A stretch of DNA of 5,561 nt from Peptococcaceae bacterium UBA3933 (GCA_002385805.1 DGEF01000121.1:3368-8928); one strand, 5' to 3'; shown: positions 1-4,713, counted from the first letter of the stretch. Notes: generated by a model not told the origin, from the sequence alone. Translations and numbers: made by a program.

Positions 1-60
1 GCCGAAAAGAATGCTAAAGAAAGATATGAAACTTATAAACGAATGGCTGAAAATTATTAA
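1..60 (+). CDS. C-terminal end of an unidentified protein (partial)
   Basis: The first frame is open from base 1 to a TAA at 58-60 and encodes 19 residues, ending in the hydrophilic stretch AKERYETYKRMAENY. The tail is charged, looks helical and has no recognisable motif, so no function can be given. A strong rho-independent terminator starts ten bases after the stop, which supports this being the true end of a plus-strand transcription unit and not a chance open frame. The start lies outside the window. Confidence 0.6.
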   Translation, partial: AEKNAKERYETYKRMAENY

Positions 61-70
61 TCAGTTTAAG

Positions 71-103
71 AGAACCTGGACTTTAAAGTCCGGGTTCTTT
101 TTT
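71..103 (+). terminator. Rho-independent terminator after the first gene
   Basis: A 14-base arm (71-84, AGAACCTGGACTTT) pairs with 85-98 with one G-T wobble and essentially no designed loop, so the innermost pairs must open. The hairpin runs straight into a T run ending at 103. It closes the transcript of the gene ending at 60 and isolates the cis-prenyltransferase gene downstream. Confidence 0.88.
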
Positions 104-137
104 AGTATATATTTGGTAATGATTAGAAGAGGAAAAA

Positions 138-164
138 TTGAGTAATACTATTAGCAAAAAATGA
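138..164 (+). other. Possible 8-codon leader ORF overlapping the next start
   Basis: A TTG at 138 sits five bases after the purine-rich block AGAAGAGGA (124-132), which is good Shine-Dalgarno spacing. It opens an 8-codon frame (M-SNTISKK) whose TGA at 162-164 overlaps the ATG at 161 of the cis-prenyltransferase as ATGA. That ATG has no well-spaced SD of its own. The arrangement fits translational coupling. A -1 slip on the six A's at 156-161 would instead fuse the leader to the main protein. Nothing in the sequence proves translation of the leader; it is an inference from spacing. Confidence 0.3.
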
Positions 165-853
165 AATGGATGTGTATTATGATTATACCCAACTTTAAAA
201 GACTGCCTAAACATATTGGTTTTATTCCCGATGGCAACAGAAGATGGGCCCAGAGTAAAGGTTTACCCAAAGAGGCCGGTTACAATTACGGTATTGACCC
301 CGGTTTTGAACTGTATAAAATATGTTTAGAACTGGGCATCAATGAAATTACTTTTTATGGCTTTACCGTAGATAATACTAAACGCCCGCCGGAGCAGAGA
401 AAAGCTTTTCAAAAGGCCTGTGTAGATGCAGTTATGAAATTAGCCAACCGGGATGCAGAACTGTTGGTTATAGGAAATACTGATTCTCCTATGTTTCCAA
501 AGGAATTGCTTCCTTTTACCAAACGGGTTAAATTTGGCCAGGGTTTAATAAAAGTGAATTTTTTAGTTAATTACGGTTGGCATTGGGACTTAAATTATAC
601 GCTGAGAAAAAAGGGCTTTACAGGTGATTGGAGTCATGATAGTTTAATTAAAAGCATTGCTTCTTCAGACATTTCCAGGATTGACTTAATCGTTCGCTGG
701 GGTGGAAGAAGGAGGTTAAGCGGCTTTCTTCCCGTACAATCTATTTACGCAGATTTTTATGTAGTTGACGAGTTATGGCCGGATTTTCGACCGGAACAGT
801 TTTTTAGAGCGTTAGAGTGGTATCAGGAGCAGGATGTGACTCTAGGAGGATGA
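161..853 (+). CDS. Divergent cis-prenyltransferase (undecaprenyl diphosphate synthase family)
   Basis: The 230-residue protein belongs to the UppS/cis-prenyltransferase family, which adds isopentenyl units to an allylic diphosphate at the cytoplasmic membrane surface. Motif I is clear: HIGFIPDGNRRWA at residues 18-30, with D24 matching the catalytic Mg-binding Asp. NYGWHWDL matches the family NYGGRWDI, and YADFYVVDELWPDF matches the C-terminal YAE-FTD-LWPDF block, with Asp in place of the usual metal-binding Glu. Two motifs are altered. The SSENWxRP loop reads TVDNTKRP (69-76), and RTSGEQR reads RWGGRRR (179-185), so the usual Glu is Arg. The fold is therefore secure, but the substrate and product are not, and it may be a paralogue and not the housekeeping uppS. 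In-frame ATGs also exist at 170 and 179. The nearest good SD is 28 bases from 161 and better serves the TTG at 138. In-frame stops at 143 and 152 bar any longer unshifted start. Confidence 0.85.
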   Translation: MKWMCIMIIPNFKRLPKHIGFIPDGNRRWAQSKGLPKEAGYNYGIDPGFELYKICLELGINEITFYGFTVDNTKRPPEQRKAFQKACVDAVMKLANRDAELLVIGNTDSPMFPKELLPFTKRVKFGQGLIKVNFLVNYGWHWDLNYTLRKKGFTGDWSHDSLIKSIASSDISRIDLIVRWGGRRRLSGFLPVQSIYADFYVVDELWPDFRPEQFFRALEWYQEQDVTLGG

Positions 854-864
854 AAAAAGTGGGC

Positions 865-972
865 GAGTCCAATACTTATGGAACACTCAAGGTGTCAGTG
901 GGTGTGTGAGCGTGTCATTGCTAGACCCGAAGGTCGTAATACCAGCCACTAAAAACTAGCCACTAATTTACT
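865..972 (+). promoter_or_regulatory. Structured intergenic leader of unknown class
   Basis: The gap between the cis-prenyltransferase and the CoA-binding gene is richer in G and C than its neighbours and folds by eye into several helices. ACAC 883-886 pairs with GTGT 892-895. GACC 924-927 pairs with GGTC 932-935 around a CGAA loop. An enclosing helix joins AGTGG 897-901 to CCACT 946-950, with two further pairs beyond one mismatch. I cannot match it to a known riboswitch: there is no T-box GGTGG..ACC core, cobalamin box or S-box pattern. It could be a cis-regulatory RNA for the gene at 992, a dispersed intergenic repeat, or a decayed coding remnant. The helices are seen directly; the role is a guess. 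Confidence 0.33.
944..972 (+). repeat. Tandem 14/15-base direct repeat before the CoA-binding gene
   Basis: AGCCACTAAAAACT (944-957) is followed directly by AGCCACTAATTTACT (958-972). The first nine bases are identical and the tails similar. Both copies contain CCACT, so either could pair with the single AGTGG at 897-901, which would give two mutually exclusive helices. The repeat ends two bases before the Shine-Dalgarno block of the next gene. Confidence 0.6.
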
Positions 973-991
973 AGAGAGAGGAGTGTAGTAA

Positions 992-1381
992 ATGATTACC
1001 GGACAGGAGATGTTGAATTATAAAACTTGGGCAGTGGTGGGGGATGTGCTTAATGAGACAAAATTTGCTTATAAAATCTTCAACAGATTAAAGCAGGAAG
1101 GATATAATGTTTTTCCTGTCAATCCCCGTTCGCAAAAAGAAGAAGTATATAAGTCTTTAGGTGAAATAGATAAAAAAGTAGACGTAATTGATTTAGTTAT
1201 TAACCCTAAAGTAGGGCTTAATGTAGTAAAAGAGGCAAAAGAATTAGGTATAGATAAAATTTTCATTCAACCTGGGGCGGAAAGTGAAGAAATTCTAGCT
1301 TATTGCAGAGATAATCAGCTAAAATTTTTCCAGGGTTGTGTCCTGGTAGAGCTAAATAAAAGGAAAGAGATAACAGTATAG
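992..1381 (+). CDS. CoA-binding domain protein (YccU/CoA_binding_2-like)
   Basis: The 129-residue protein is a stand-alone Rossmann-type CoA-binding domain, like the N-terminal domain of succinyl-CoA synthetase alpha. Visible features are the first strand and nucleotide loop WAVVGDVLNETKFAYKI (13-29), the PVNP segment (42-45), EEVYKSLGEI (50-59), VDVIDLVINP (63-72), and FIQPGAESEEI (91-101) where the family has a QxG(A/V)xxEE motif. Cys116 lies where the family often has a conserved Cys. Length is typical for a single-domain member; no catalytic partner domain is present. Such proteins bind CoA or acyl-CoA in vitro, but a physiological role is not established. The start is firm: AGAGAGGAG at 975-983 lies eight bases before the ATG. 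The family's usual VGAS loop reads VGDV, so affinity or ligand may differ. Transcription could come from the cis-prenyltransferase promoter or from the structured gap upstream. Confidence 0.85.
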   Translation: MITGQEMLNYKTWAVVGDVLNETKFAYKIFNRLKQEGYNVFPVNPRSQKEEVYKSLGEIDKKVDVIDLVINPKVGLNVVKEAKELGIDKIFIQPGAESEEILAYCRDNQLKFFQGCVLVELNKRKEITV

Positions 1382-1410
1382 GGTAAAACTTTTTTCAAGA
1401 GAAGGATTAT

Positions 1411-1467
1411 AACCACCTTGTGTAGAAGATAATCTATACTTTATCTGCTACAGAGGTGATTTTTTTT
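1411..1467 (+). promoter_or_regulatory. Long hairpin plus T8 run containing the next gene's SD
   Basis: The arms 1411-1432 and 1441-1461 pair over most of their length: six pairs next to an 8-base loop (1433-1440), a mismatch, five more pairs, a mismatch, a bulged T and then CCACC against GGTG. The right arm contains AGAGGTGA (1452-1459), the Shine-Dalgarno of the TTG-start gene at 1466, so the helix hides it. Eight T's (1460-1467) follow, giving the form of an intrinsic terminator for the CoA-binding gene. The element could act as a partial terminator, a translation switch, or both. No ligand or alternative antiterminator helix was identified. Confidence 0.6.
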
Positions 1468-1726
1468 GAAGAAGAAAGAACCTGTTTTGGCTTTTGTAAT
1501 CGGATGGCTCACGGGGCCCTTTACATTTGTTTACCTGGGAACTAAAAAACCATTGCGAGCTTTAATTGAGCTTTTACTAATATTAGCCATTATCTATTTG
1601 GCTTATTCTATGACGACTTCTCTCTTATATTTGGTAGTTTTACTCTTTGTTTTGGGCTATGCTTTAGCTGGATATTTTGCCTGTAAAAAGCAAAACATGG
1701 GATTAGATAAAAAGATTAAAGGTTGA
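1466..1726 (+). CDS. Small membrane protein, three hydrophobic segments, TM2-like
   Basis: An 86-residue, strongly hydrophobic protein. Segments at about residues 6-24, 33-48 and 52-72 could span the membrane; the N-terminus (MKKKE) and C-terminus (KKQNMGLDKKIKG) are basic and so probably cytoplasmic. The first segment, with GWLTGPFTFVYLGTKKP, recalls the GxxGxHxFYLG pattern of TM2-domain proteins but lacks the His, so the resemblance is weak. Translation starts at a TTG inside the T8 run, six bases after AGAGGTGA. The stop overlaps the next start as TGATG, so the two genes are probably translated together. Function unknown. Expression is likely governed by the hairpin that buries its SD. Confidence 0.75.
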   Translation: MKKKEPVLAFVIGWLTGPFTFVYLGTKKPLRALIELLLILAIIYLAYSMTTSLLYLVVLLFVLGYALAGYFACKKQNMGLDKKIKG

Positions 1727-2121
1727 TGGACATGTATAGTGTTAACCAAAAATTTGTCAATGTAATCAGGTTGTCCATTCCTTTAGGCATTGCTCTTTTA
1801 CCCGGATTTTTCTTGGAAATTTTGGCACCTGTCAGATACTTTTCTTTTCTTTTTTTAATTGTTGGAGTAGTGGGTAACTTATATTTTCCGGAGAAAGTTC
1901 TTATTAAGAAAAAAAAGATTAGCCTTAAACCGGTTTTATCCACAAAATTTAAAGAGTATGATATGGCTGATTTAGAGGTTTCTGCTGACTGGCGGGCTAG
2001 GTATCTAATTTTGCACCTGGACAGGAAATATCGTTTGGATGTGACTACAATGTCTAAAGACCTTTATTATCAGTTGAAGCCTTATATTAAAATTAAGGAA
2101 ATAAGAAAACCTGAACCCTAA
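1726..2121 (+). CDS. Membrane protein with N-terminal hairpin and soluble C-terminal domain
   Basis: The 131-residue protein has two hydrophobic segments (about 13-33 and 37-54) in a tight helical hairpin, then a basic stop-transfer stretch (IKKKK, 60-64) and about 65 residues of soluble sequence with beta-strand character (RARYLILHLDRKYRLDVTT) and a final helix-like part (KDLYYQLKPYI). This two-helix-plus-beta layout resembles bacterial PH-like (YdbT-type) membrane proteins, but the match is by shape only. The start is chosen at ATG 1726, which overlaps the upstream TGA. The ATG at 1732 lies nine bases after AAAGG (1718-1722) and may be the true start; a TTG at 1723 is less likely. It forms a two-gene unit with the preceding membrane protein and is followed at once by a terminator. 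Function unknown. Confidence 0.75.
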   Translation: MDMYSVNQKFVNVIRLSIPLGIALLPGFFLEILAPVRYFSFLFLIVGVVGNLYFPEKVLIKKKKISLKPVLSTKFKEYDMADLEVSADWRARYLILHLDRKYRLDVTTMSKDLYYQLKPYIKIKEIRKPEP

Positions 2122-2146
2122 GCTTTTCAGTTTAGGGTCTTTTCTT
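2114..2146 (+). terminator. Rho-independent terminator of the membrane-protein pair
   Basis: ACCCTAA (2115-2121) pairs perfectly with TTAGGGT (2132-2138), plus one G-T pair, around an 8-base loop, followed by a broken T run (TCTTTTCTT to 2146). The left arm overlaps the last codons and stop of the membrane-protein gene. Confidence 0.8.
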
Positions 2147-2176
2147 AAAAAAAAGAGTCTAGGCAAAAGCCCAGAC
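2147..2176 (-). terminator. Minus-strand terminator with no known gene upstream
   Basis: GTCT-A-GGC (2157-2164) pairs with GCC-C-AGAC (2169-2176) around an AAAA loop, with one A-C mismatch. Eight A's at 2147-2154 lie on the left, so on the minus strand the hairpin is followed by GACTC and then T8, the classic terminator form; on the plus strand no T run follows. No protein-coding gene on the minus strand ends here. See the intergenic entry for the possible short transcript. Confidence 0.6.
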
Positions 2177-2435
2177 CCAATAGAGTGGAGGAGATAAGAG
2201 GAGTTGTTCAGTAAATATTATGGTCAAAATTTAGGTGCCTTATACAAAAATTTATTAAAAAAAGTAAAAGTATAGAGGAAAACTGTTATTTTTGGTCAAA
2301 GTTTGCTAAAATTTGAGATGAACCATTAGGAACCTGTATAAGGTTAAGAGTATAGGATAAATTAATAACAACAATCATATTGGAACAAAATTACAGTTCT
2401 TGCTTAGTGATGCAAAAAAAGAGGAGGTAGGAAAA
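2177..2435. other. Non-coding region upstream of glnS
   Basis: With the two terminators to its left, this makes up a stretch of about 310 bases without a convincing gene. It holds two purine-rich blocks that look like Shine-Dalgarno sites (GGAGGAG 2187-2193, GAGGAG 2198-2203), a TTG-started 23-codon frame (2204-2275), and imperfect direct repeats (TGGTCAAAATTT 2221-2232 and TGGTCAAAGTTT 2293-2304). A 9-base inverted repeat joins CCTTATACA (2238-2246) and TGTATAAGG (2335-2343), and its right copy contains the proposed -10 of glnS. No T-box signature was found although a tRNA synthetase gene follows. The true SD of glnS, GAGGAGGT, is at 2421-2428. Confidence 0.7.
2313..2342 (+). promoter_or_regulatory. 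Probable sigma-A promoter of glnS
   Basis: TTGAGA (2313-2318) and TATAAG (2337-2342) each match five of six bases of the -35 and -10 consensus, with an 18-base spacer. The predicted start near 2349 leaves an untranslated leader of about 87 bases before the glnS ATG. This is a pattern match only; the region is A/T-rich and chance matches are common. Confidence 0.45.
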
Positions 2436-4130
2436 ATGGCAGAAGCAAATCCAGTTACACCTACTAATTTTATCCATAATATTATTAATGAAGATTTAGA
2501 GCAAAACAAAAATAATAAGAGGGTTCATACTCGCTTTCCACCTGAGCCTAACGGTTACCTACATATAGGACACGCTAAATCAATTTGCTTAAATTTTGGG
2601 ATAGCCCAATTGTATGGCGGTTTATGCAATTTAAGATTTGATGATACCAACCCTACTAAGGAAGAAGTAGAATATGTGGAGTCTATTAAAGAAGATGTAA
2701 AATGGTTGGGTTTTGATTGGGGCGATCGCCTTTTTTATGCATCGGATTATTTTGAGCAGTTATACGAGTTTGCTATTAAGTTAATTAAAGATGGTAAAGC
2801 CTATGTTTGTGATTTAAGCCCGGAAGAAATCAGAGAGTACCGAGGTACTTTAACAGAACCCGGTAAAAACAGTCCTTACCGTGATCGTTCCGTAGAGGAA
2901 AACCTGGATCTATTTCAGCGAATGAGAGCCGGAGAGTTTCCAGAAGGGTCTCGGGTATTACGGGCAAAAATCGACATGGCTTCTCCCAACTTAAACATGC
3001 GGGATCCGGTTCTTTATAGAATAGTAAAAGCTACACACCACCGGACAGGTGATAAATGGTGTATTTATCCCATGTACGACTATGCTCATCCTATTTCCGA
3101 TGCTTTAGAAGGAATTACCCATTCAATTTGTACCTTGGAATTTGAAGACCATCGCCCCTTATATGACTGGATACTTGATGCTTTGGGTTTTGATGTGAAT
3201 AATCGACCACGACAAATTGAGTTTGCCCGTTTAAATTTAACCAATACGGTAATGAGCAAACGTAAACTCAGACGTTTGGTAGAAGAGGGTCATGTGGCCG
3301 GATGGGATGACCCCCGTATGCCCACTATTTCCGGTTTGCGCCGAAGAGGTTATACCCCGGAAGCTATTCGCGACTTTTGTGAGCGGATAGGAGTGGCTAA
3401 AAGCAATAGTTTAGTAGATTATTCCCTCTTGGAACATTGTATCCGTCAAGATCTGAATACCCGGGCTCATCGGGTTATGGCTGTTTTGCGTCCTTTAAAA
3501 GTAGTTTTGGAAAACTATCCGGAAGATAAGGTTGAGTGGTTAGAAGCGGAGAACAATCCGGAAAATCCGGAAATGGGCACCAGAAAAGTACCGTTTTCTA
3601 AAGTTCTGTATATCGAACAAGAAGACTTTATGGAAAACCCCTCCAAGAAATTTTTCCGTTTAGCCCCAGGGAAAGAAGTTCGTTTAAAACATGCCTATAT
3701 TATTAAATGTGAAGAAGTTGTTAAAGATCCGGAAACGGGAGAAATAATAGAGCTCAGGTGTACTTATGATCCGGAAACGAAAAGCGGTGCTGATAATAGC
3801 GGCAGGAAAGTAAAAGGTACTCTTCACTGGGTTTCTGCTCAACACGCTATACCGGCGGAAGTACGTTTATATGAGCCTCTCTTGTTAGAAGAAAATCAAG
3901 AGGAAGAAAATGAAGAAACAGATTTTATTGAAAAATTAAATCCCAATTCTTTAATTACCTTGACTTCTTCTTTGGTGGAACCAAGTTTAGCTGAGGCAAA
4001 AACAGGGGAAAAATATCAGTTCTTAAGACAAGGGTATTTTTGCGTAGATCCTGATACTGCAAAAGGAAAATTGGTCTTTAACCGTATTGTTTCCTTAAAA
4101 GATACCTGGGCAAAGATTAGCAAAAAGTAG
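2436..4130 (+). CDS. glnS: Glutaminyl-tRNA synthetase (GlnRS)
   Basis: GlnRS charges tRNA-Gln with glutamine using ATP in the cytoplasm. The 564-residue product, close to the about 554 of the E. coli enzyme, is co-linear with GlnRS throughout. Class I signatures are intact: PPEPNGYLHIGHAKS with HIGH at residues 43-46, RFDDTNP (67-73), LRAKID (175-180), the YPMYDYAHPISDALEGITHSICTLEFEDHRPLYDW block, and VMSKRKL (272-278) as the KMSKS loop. The C-terminal half is the two-part beta-barrel anticodon-binding domain, ending FNRIVSLKDTWAKISKK. A Glu-rich insertion (about 485-498) precedes the NPNSL strand. The Tyr-Pro and EFED residues favour GlnRS over GluRS. ATG 2436 is chosen because GAGGAGGT lies seven bases before it; an in-frame TTG at 2400 has no SD and would add 12 non-conserved residues. 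The gene is monocistronic, between its own promoter and a bidirectional terminator. Many Firmicutes lack GlnRS and use GluRS plus GatCAB, so acquisition by transfer in this lineage is plausible. Confidence 0.97.
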   Translation: MAEANPVTPTNFIHNIINEDLEQNKNNKRVHTRFPPEPNGYLHIGHAKSICLNFGIAQLYGGLCNLRFDDTNPTKEEVEYVESIKEDVKWLGFDWGDRLFYASDYFEQLYEFAIKLIKDGKAYVCDLSPEEIREYRGTLTEPGKNSPYRDRSVEENLDLFQRMRAGEFPEGSRVLRAKIDMASPNLNMRDPVLYRIVKATHHRTGDKWCIYPMYDYAHPISDALEGITHSICTLEFEDHRPLYDWILDALGFDVNNRPRQIEFARLNLTNTVMSKRKLRRLVEEGHVAGWDDPRMPTISGLRRRGYTPEAIRDFCERIGVAKSNSLVDYSLLEHCIRQDLNTRAHRVMAVLRPLKVVLENYPEDKVEWLEAENNPENPEMGTRKVPFSKVLYIEQEDFMENPSKKFFRLAPGKEVRLKHAYIIKCEEVVKDPETGEIIELRCTYDPETKSGADNSGRKVKGTLHWVSAQHAIPAEVRLYEPLLLEENQEEENEETDFIEKLNPNSLITLTSSLVEPSLAEAKTGEKYQFLRQGYFCVDPDTAKGKLVFNRIVSLKDTWAKISKK

Positions 4131-4192
4131 AATTAGGGGAAAAGGTGAAAGCGAAAAGATAAAGTTGAAAGCTGAAGAAGCAAAGTATAATG

Positions 4193-4227
4193 AAAAAAGG
4201 CTACTGAGGAACTCAGTGGCCTTTTTT
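4193..4227. terminator. Bidirectional terminator between glnS and the cupin gene
   Basis: GGCTACTGAG (4199-4208) pairs with CTCAGTGGCC (4212-4221) around a GAA loop, with one T-G wobble. Six A's on the left (4193-4198) and six T's on the right (4222-4227) make it work in both directions. It ends glnS from the left and the cupin gene, whose stop is at 4244-4246, from the right. Confidence 0.92.
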
Positions 4228-4243
4228 GCAAGAATTTAAACAT

Positions 4244-4579
4244 TTACTTTACTTGAATCAACAGCATCTTGAAATTCTTTACTGCCTCTAATCCATGGGG
4301 GATGTTTTTGGGCATAACCACCACTTGTCCGGCGGTAGCGGTAATAGTTTCTTCACCAATAGTGATTTCCGCTTCCCCATCCACCATATAGACCATGGCG
4401 TCGTTAGGAGAAGTGTGGGGACTGATTCCTTCACCGGCAGCTAAAGAAAAAAGAGTAATACTTACATGGGGATTTTGGGCAAAGGTGAGGCTAACTACTT
4501 GTCCCTCTTTATAGTCAACTAAATCCGCTAAGTTAAGGGCTTTACTAAATTGGATGTTTTTAATTGAATGGTTTTCCAT
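4244..4579 (-). CDS. Small single-domain cupin protein
   Basis: The 111-residue protein is almost entirely one cupin barrel. Motif 1 is GEGISPHTSPNDAMVYMVDGEAEI (from G49): the first His (H55) is present, the second is Ser57, and the usual Glu is missing around residues 60-62, with Gly68 closing the motif. Motif 2 is GQVVVMPKNIPHGL (84-97) with the conserved Pro90 and His95. Only two of the four usual metal ligands remain, so it may bind metal differently or act as a small-ligand binding protein; no substrate can be assigned. The HTSPxDA variant appears to be characteristic of a cupin subfamily and not local damage. GGAGGT (minus strand, 4591-4586) lies six bases before the ATG, which fixes the start. 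It is monocistronic, convergent with glnS, and divergent from the secreted protein at 4741, with a promoter and a Crp/Fnr-like palindrome just upstream. Confidence 0.88.
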   Translation of the reverse strand: MENHSIKNIQFSKALNLADLVDYKEGQVVSLTFAQNPHVSITLFSLAAGEGISPHTSPNDAMVYMVDGEAEITIGEETITATAGQVVVMPKNIPHGLEAVKNFKMLLIQVK

Positions 4580-4615
4580 GATTATACCTCCATAGTTAAT
4601 TTTTGTTATTGTTTA

Positions 4616-4643
4616 TTTATAATATATACCATATTATTCACAA
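4616..4643 (-). promoter_or_regulatory. Probable promoter of the cupin gene
   Basis: Read on the minus strand, TTGTGA (4643-4638) and TATAAA (4621-4616) are separated by 16 bases and give a predicted start near 4609, about 30 bases before the ATG. The stretch is very A/T-rich (several TATAT/TTATAA options), so the exact -10 is uncertain. Confidence 0.45.
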
Positions 4644-4647
4644 AGTC

Positions 4648-4663
4648 AGTGACAAAAATCACT
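4648..4663. promoter_or_regulatory. Palindromic operator candidate, Crp/Fnr type
   Basis: AGTGA-CAAAAA-TCACT is a perfect 5+5 palindrome with a 6-base spacer, the geometry of Crp/Fnr-family sites (TGTGA-N6-TCACA; HcpR-like regulators in anaerobes use similar GTGA-N6-TCAC cores). Its centre is about 46 bases upstream of the predicted cupin transcription start, a position suited to activation, and about 60 bases upstream of the divergent gene's start. The regulator is not in the window, so the assignment is by pattern alone. Confidence 0.4.
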
Positions 4664-4684
4664 TTATTTTATTTACCCCCAAAT

Positions 4685-4713
4685 TTTGCTAAGGGCTTTA
4701 GAATATTTATAAG
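4685..4713 (+). promoter_or_regulatory. Possible promoter of the secreted repeat protein gene
   Basis: TATAAG (4708-4713) is a good -10. Upstream, TTTGCT (4685-4690, spacer 17) or TTGCTA (4686-4691, spacer 16) would be a poor to fair -35. The predicted start near 4720 leaves about 20 bases of leader. A weak -35 would fit an activated promoter, but this is inference. Confidence 0.35.

Noticed and set aside
850..909. 19-codon frame starting at an ATG overlapping the prenyltransferase stop (or at GTG 859)
   Set aside because: AGGAGG abuts the ATG with no spacing; GTG 859 has better spacing but gives only 16 codons of featureless sequence that runs through the proposed RNA helices. Not supported as a gene.
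1069..1266. 65-codon minus-strand frame
   Set aside because: It lies wholly inside the CoA-binding gene, which has a family match and a good SD; the antisense frame has no SD or motif.
1384..1413. Promoter for the membrane-protein pair with TATAAC at 1408-1413
   Set aside because: There is no acceptable -35 at 16-18 bases, and a start near 1420 would remove part of the hairpin arm; left open but not annotated.
1716..1943. 75-codon minus-strand frame
   Set aside because: It is antisense to the second membrane-protein gene and has no recognisable domain; its Lys/Thr-rich reading is what an opposite strand of hydrophobic codons gives.
2400..2435. TTG start at 2400 for glnS
   Set aside because: No SD precedes it, whereas the ATG at 2436 has GAGGAGGT at ideal distance; the extra 12 residues have no counterpart in GlnRS.
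2122..2435. T-box or other amino-acid leader upstream of the tRNA synthetase
   Set aside because: No GGTGG..ACC T-box core, no specifier-loop architecture and no antiterminator/terminator pair on the plus strand next to glnS could be found.
2722..2729. GCGATCGC palindrome (HIP1-like)
   Set aside because: One occurrence inside glnS explained by Asp/Arg codons; not evidence of a cyanobacterial genome or of a repeat family.
4164..4240. Short TTG-led plus-strand frame after glnS
   Set aside because: It reads through the glnS terminator hairpin and has no SD; it is a chance opening in purine-rich spacer.
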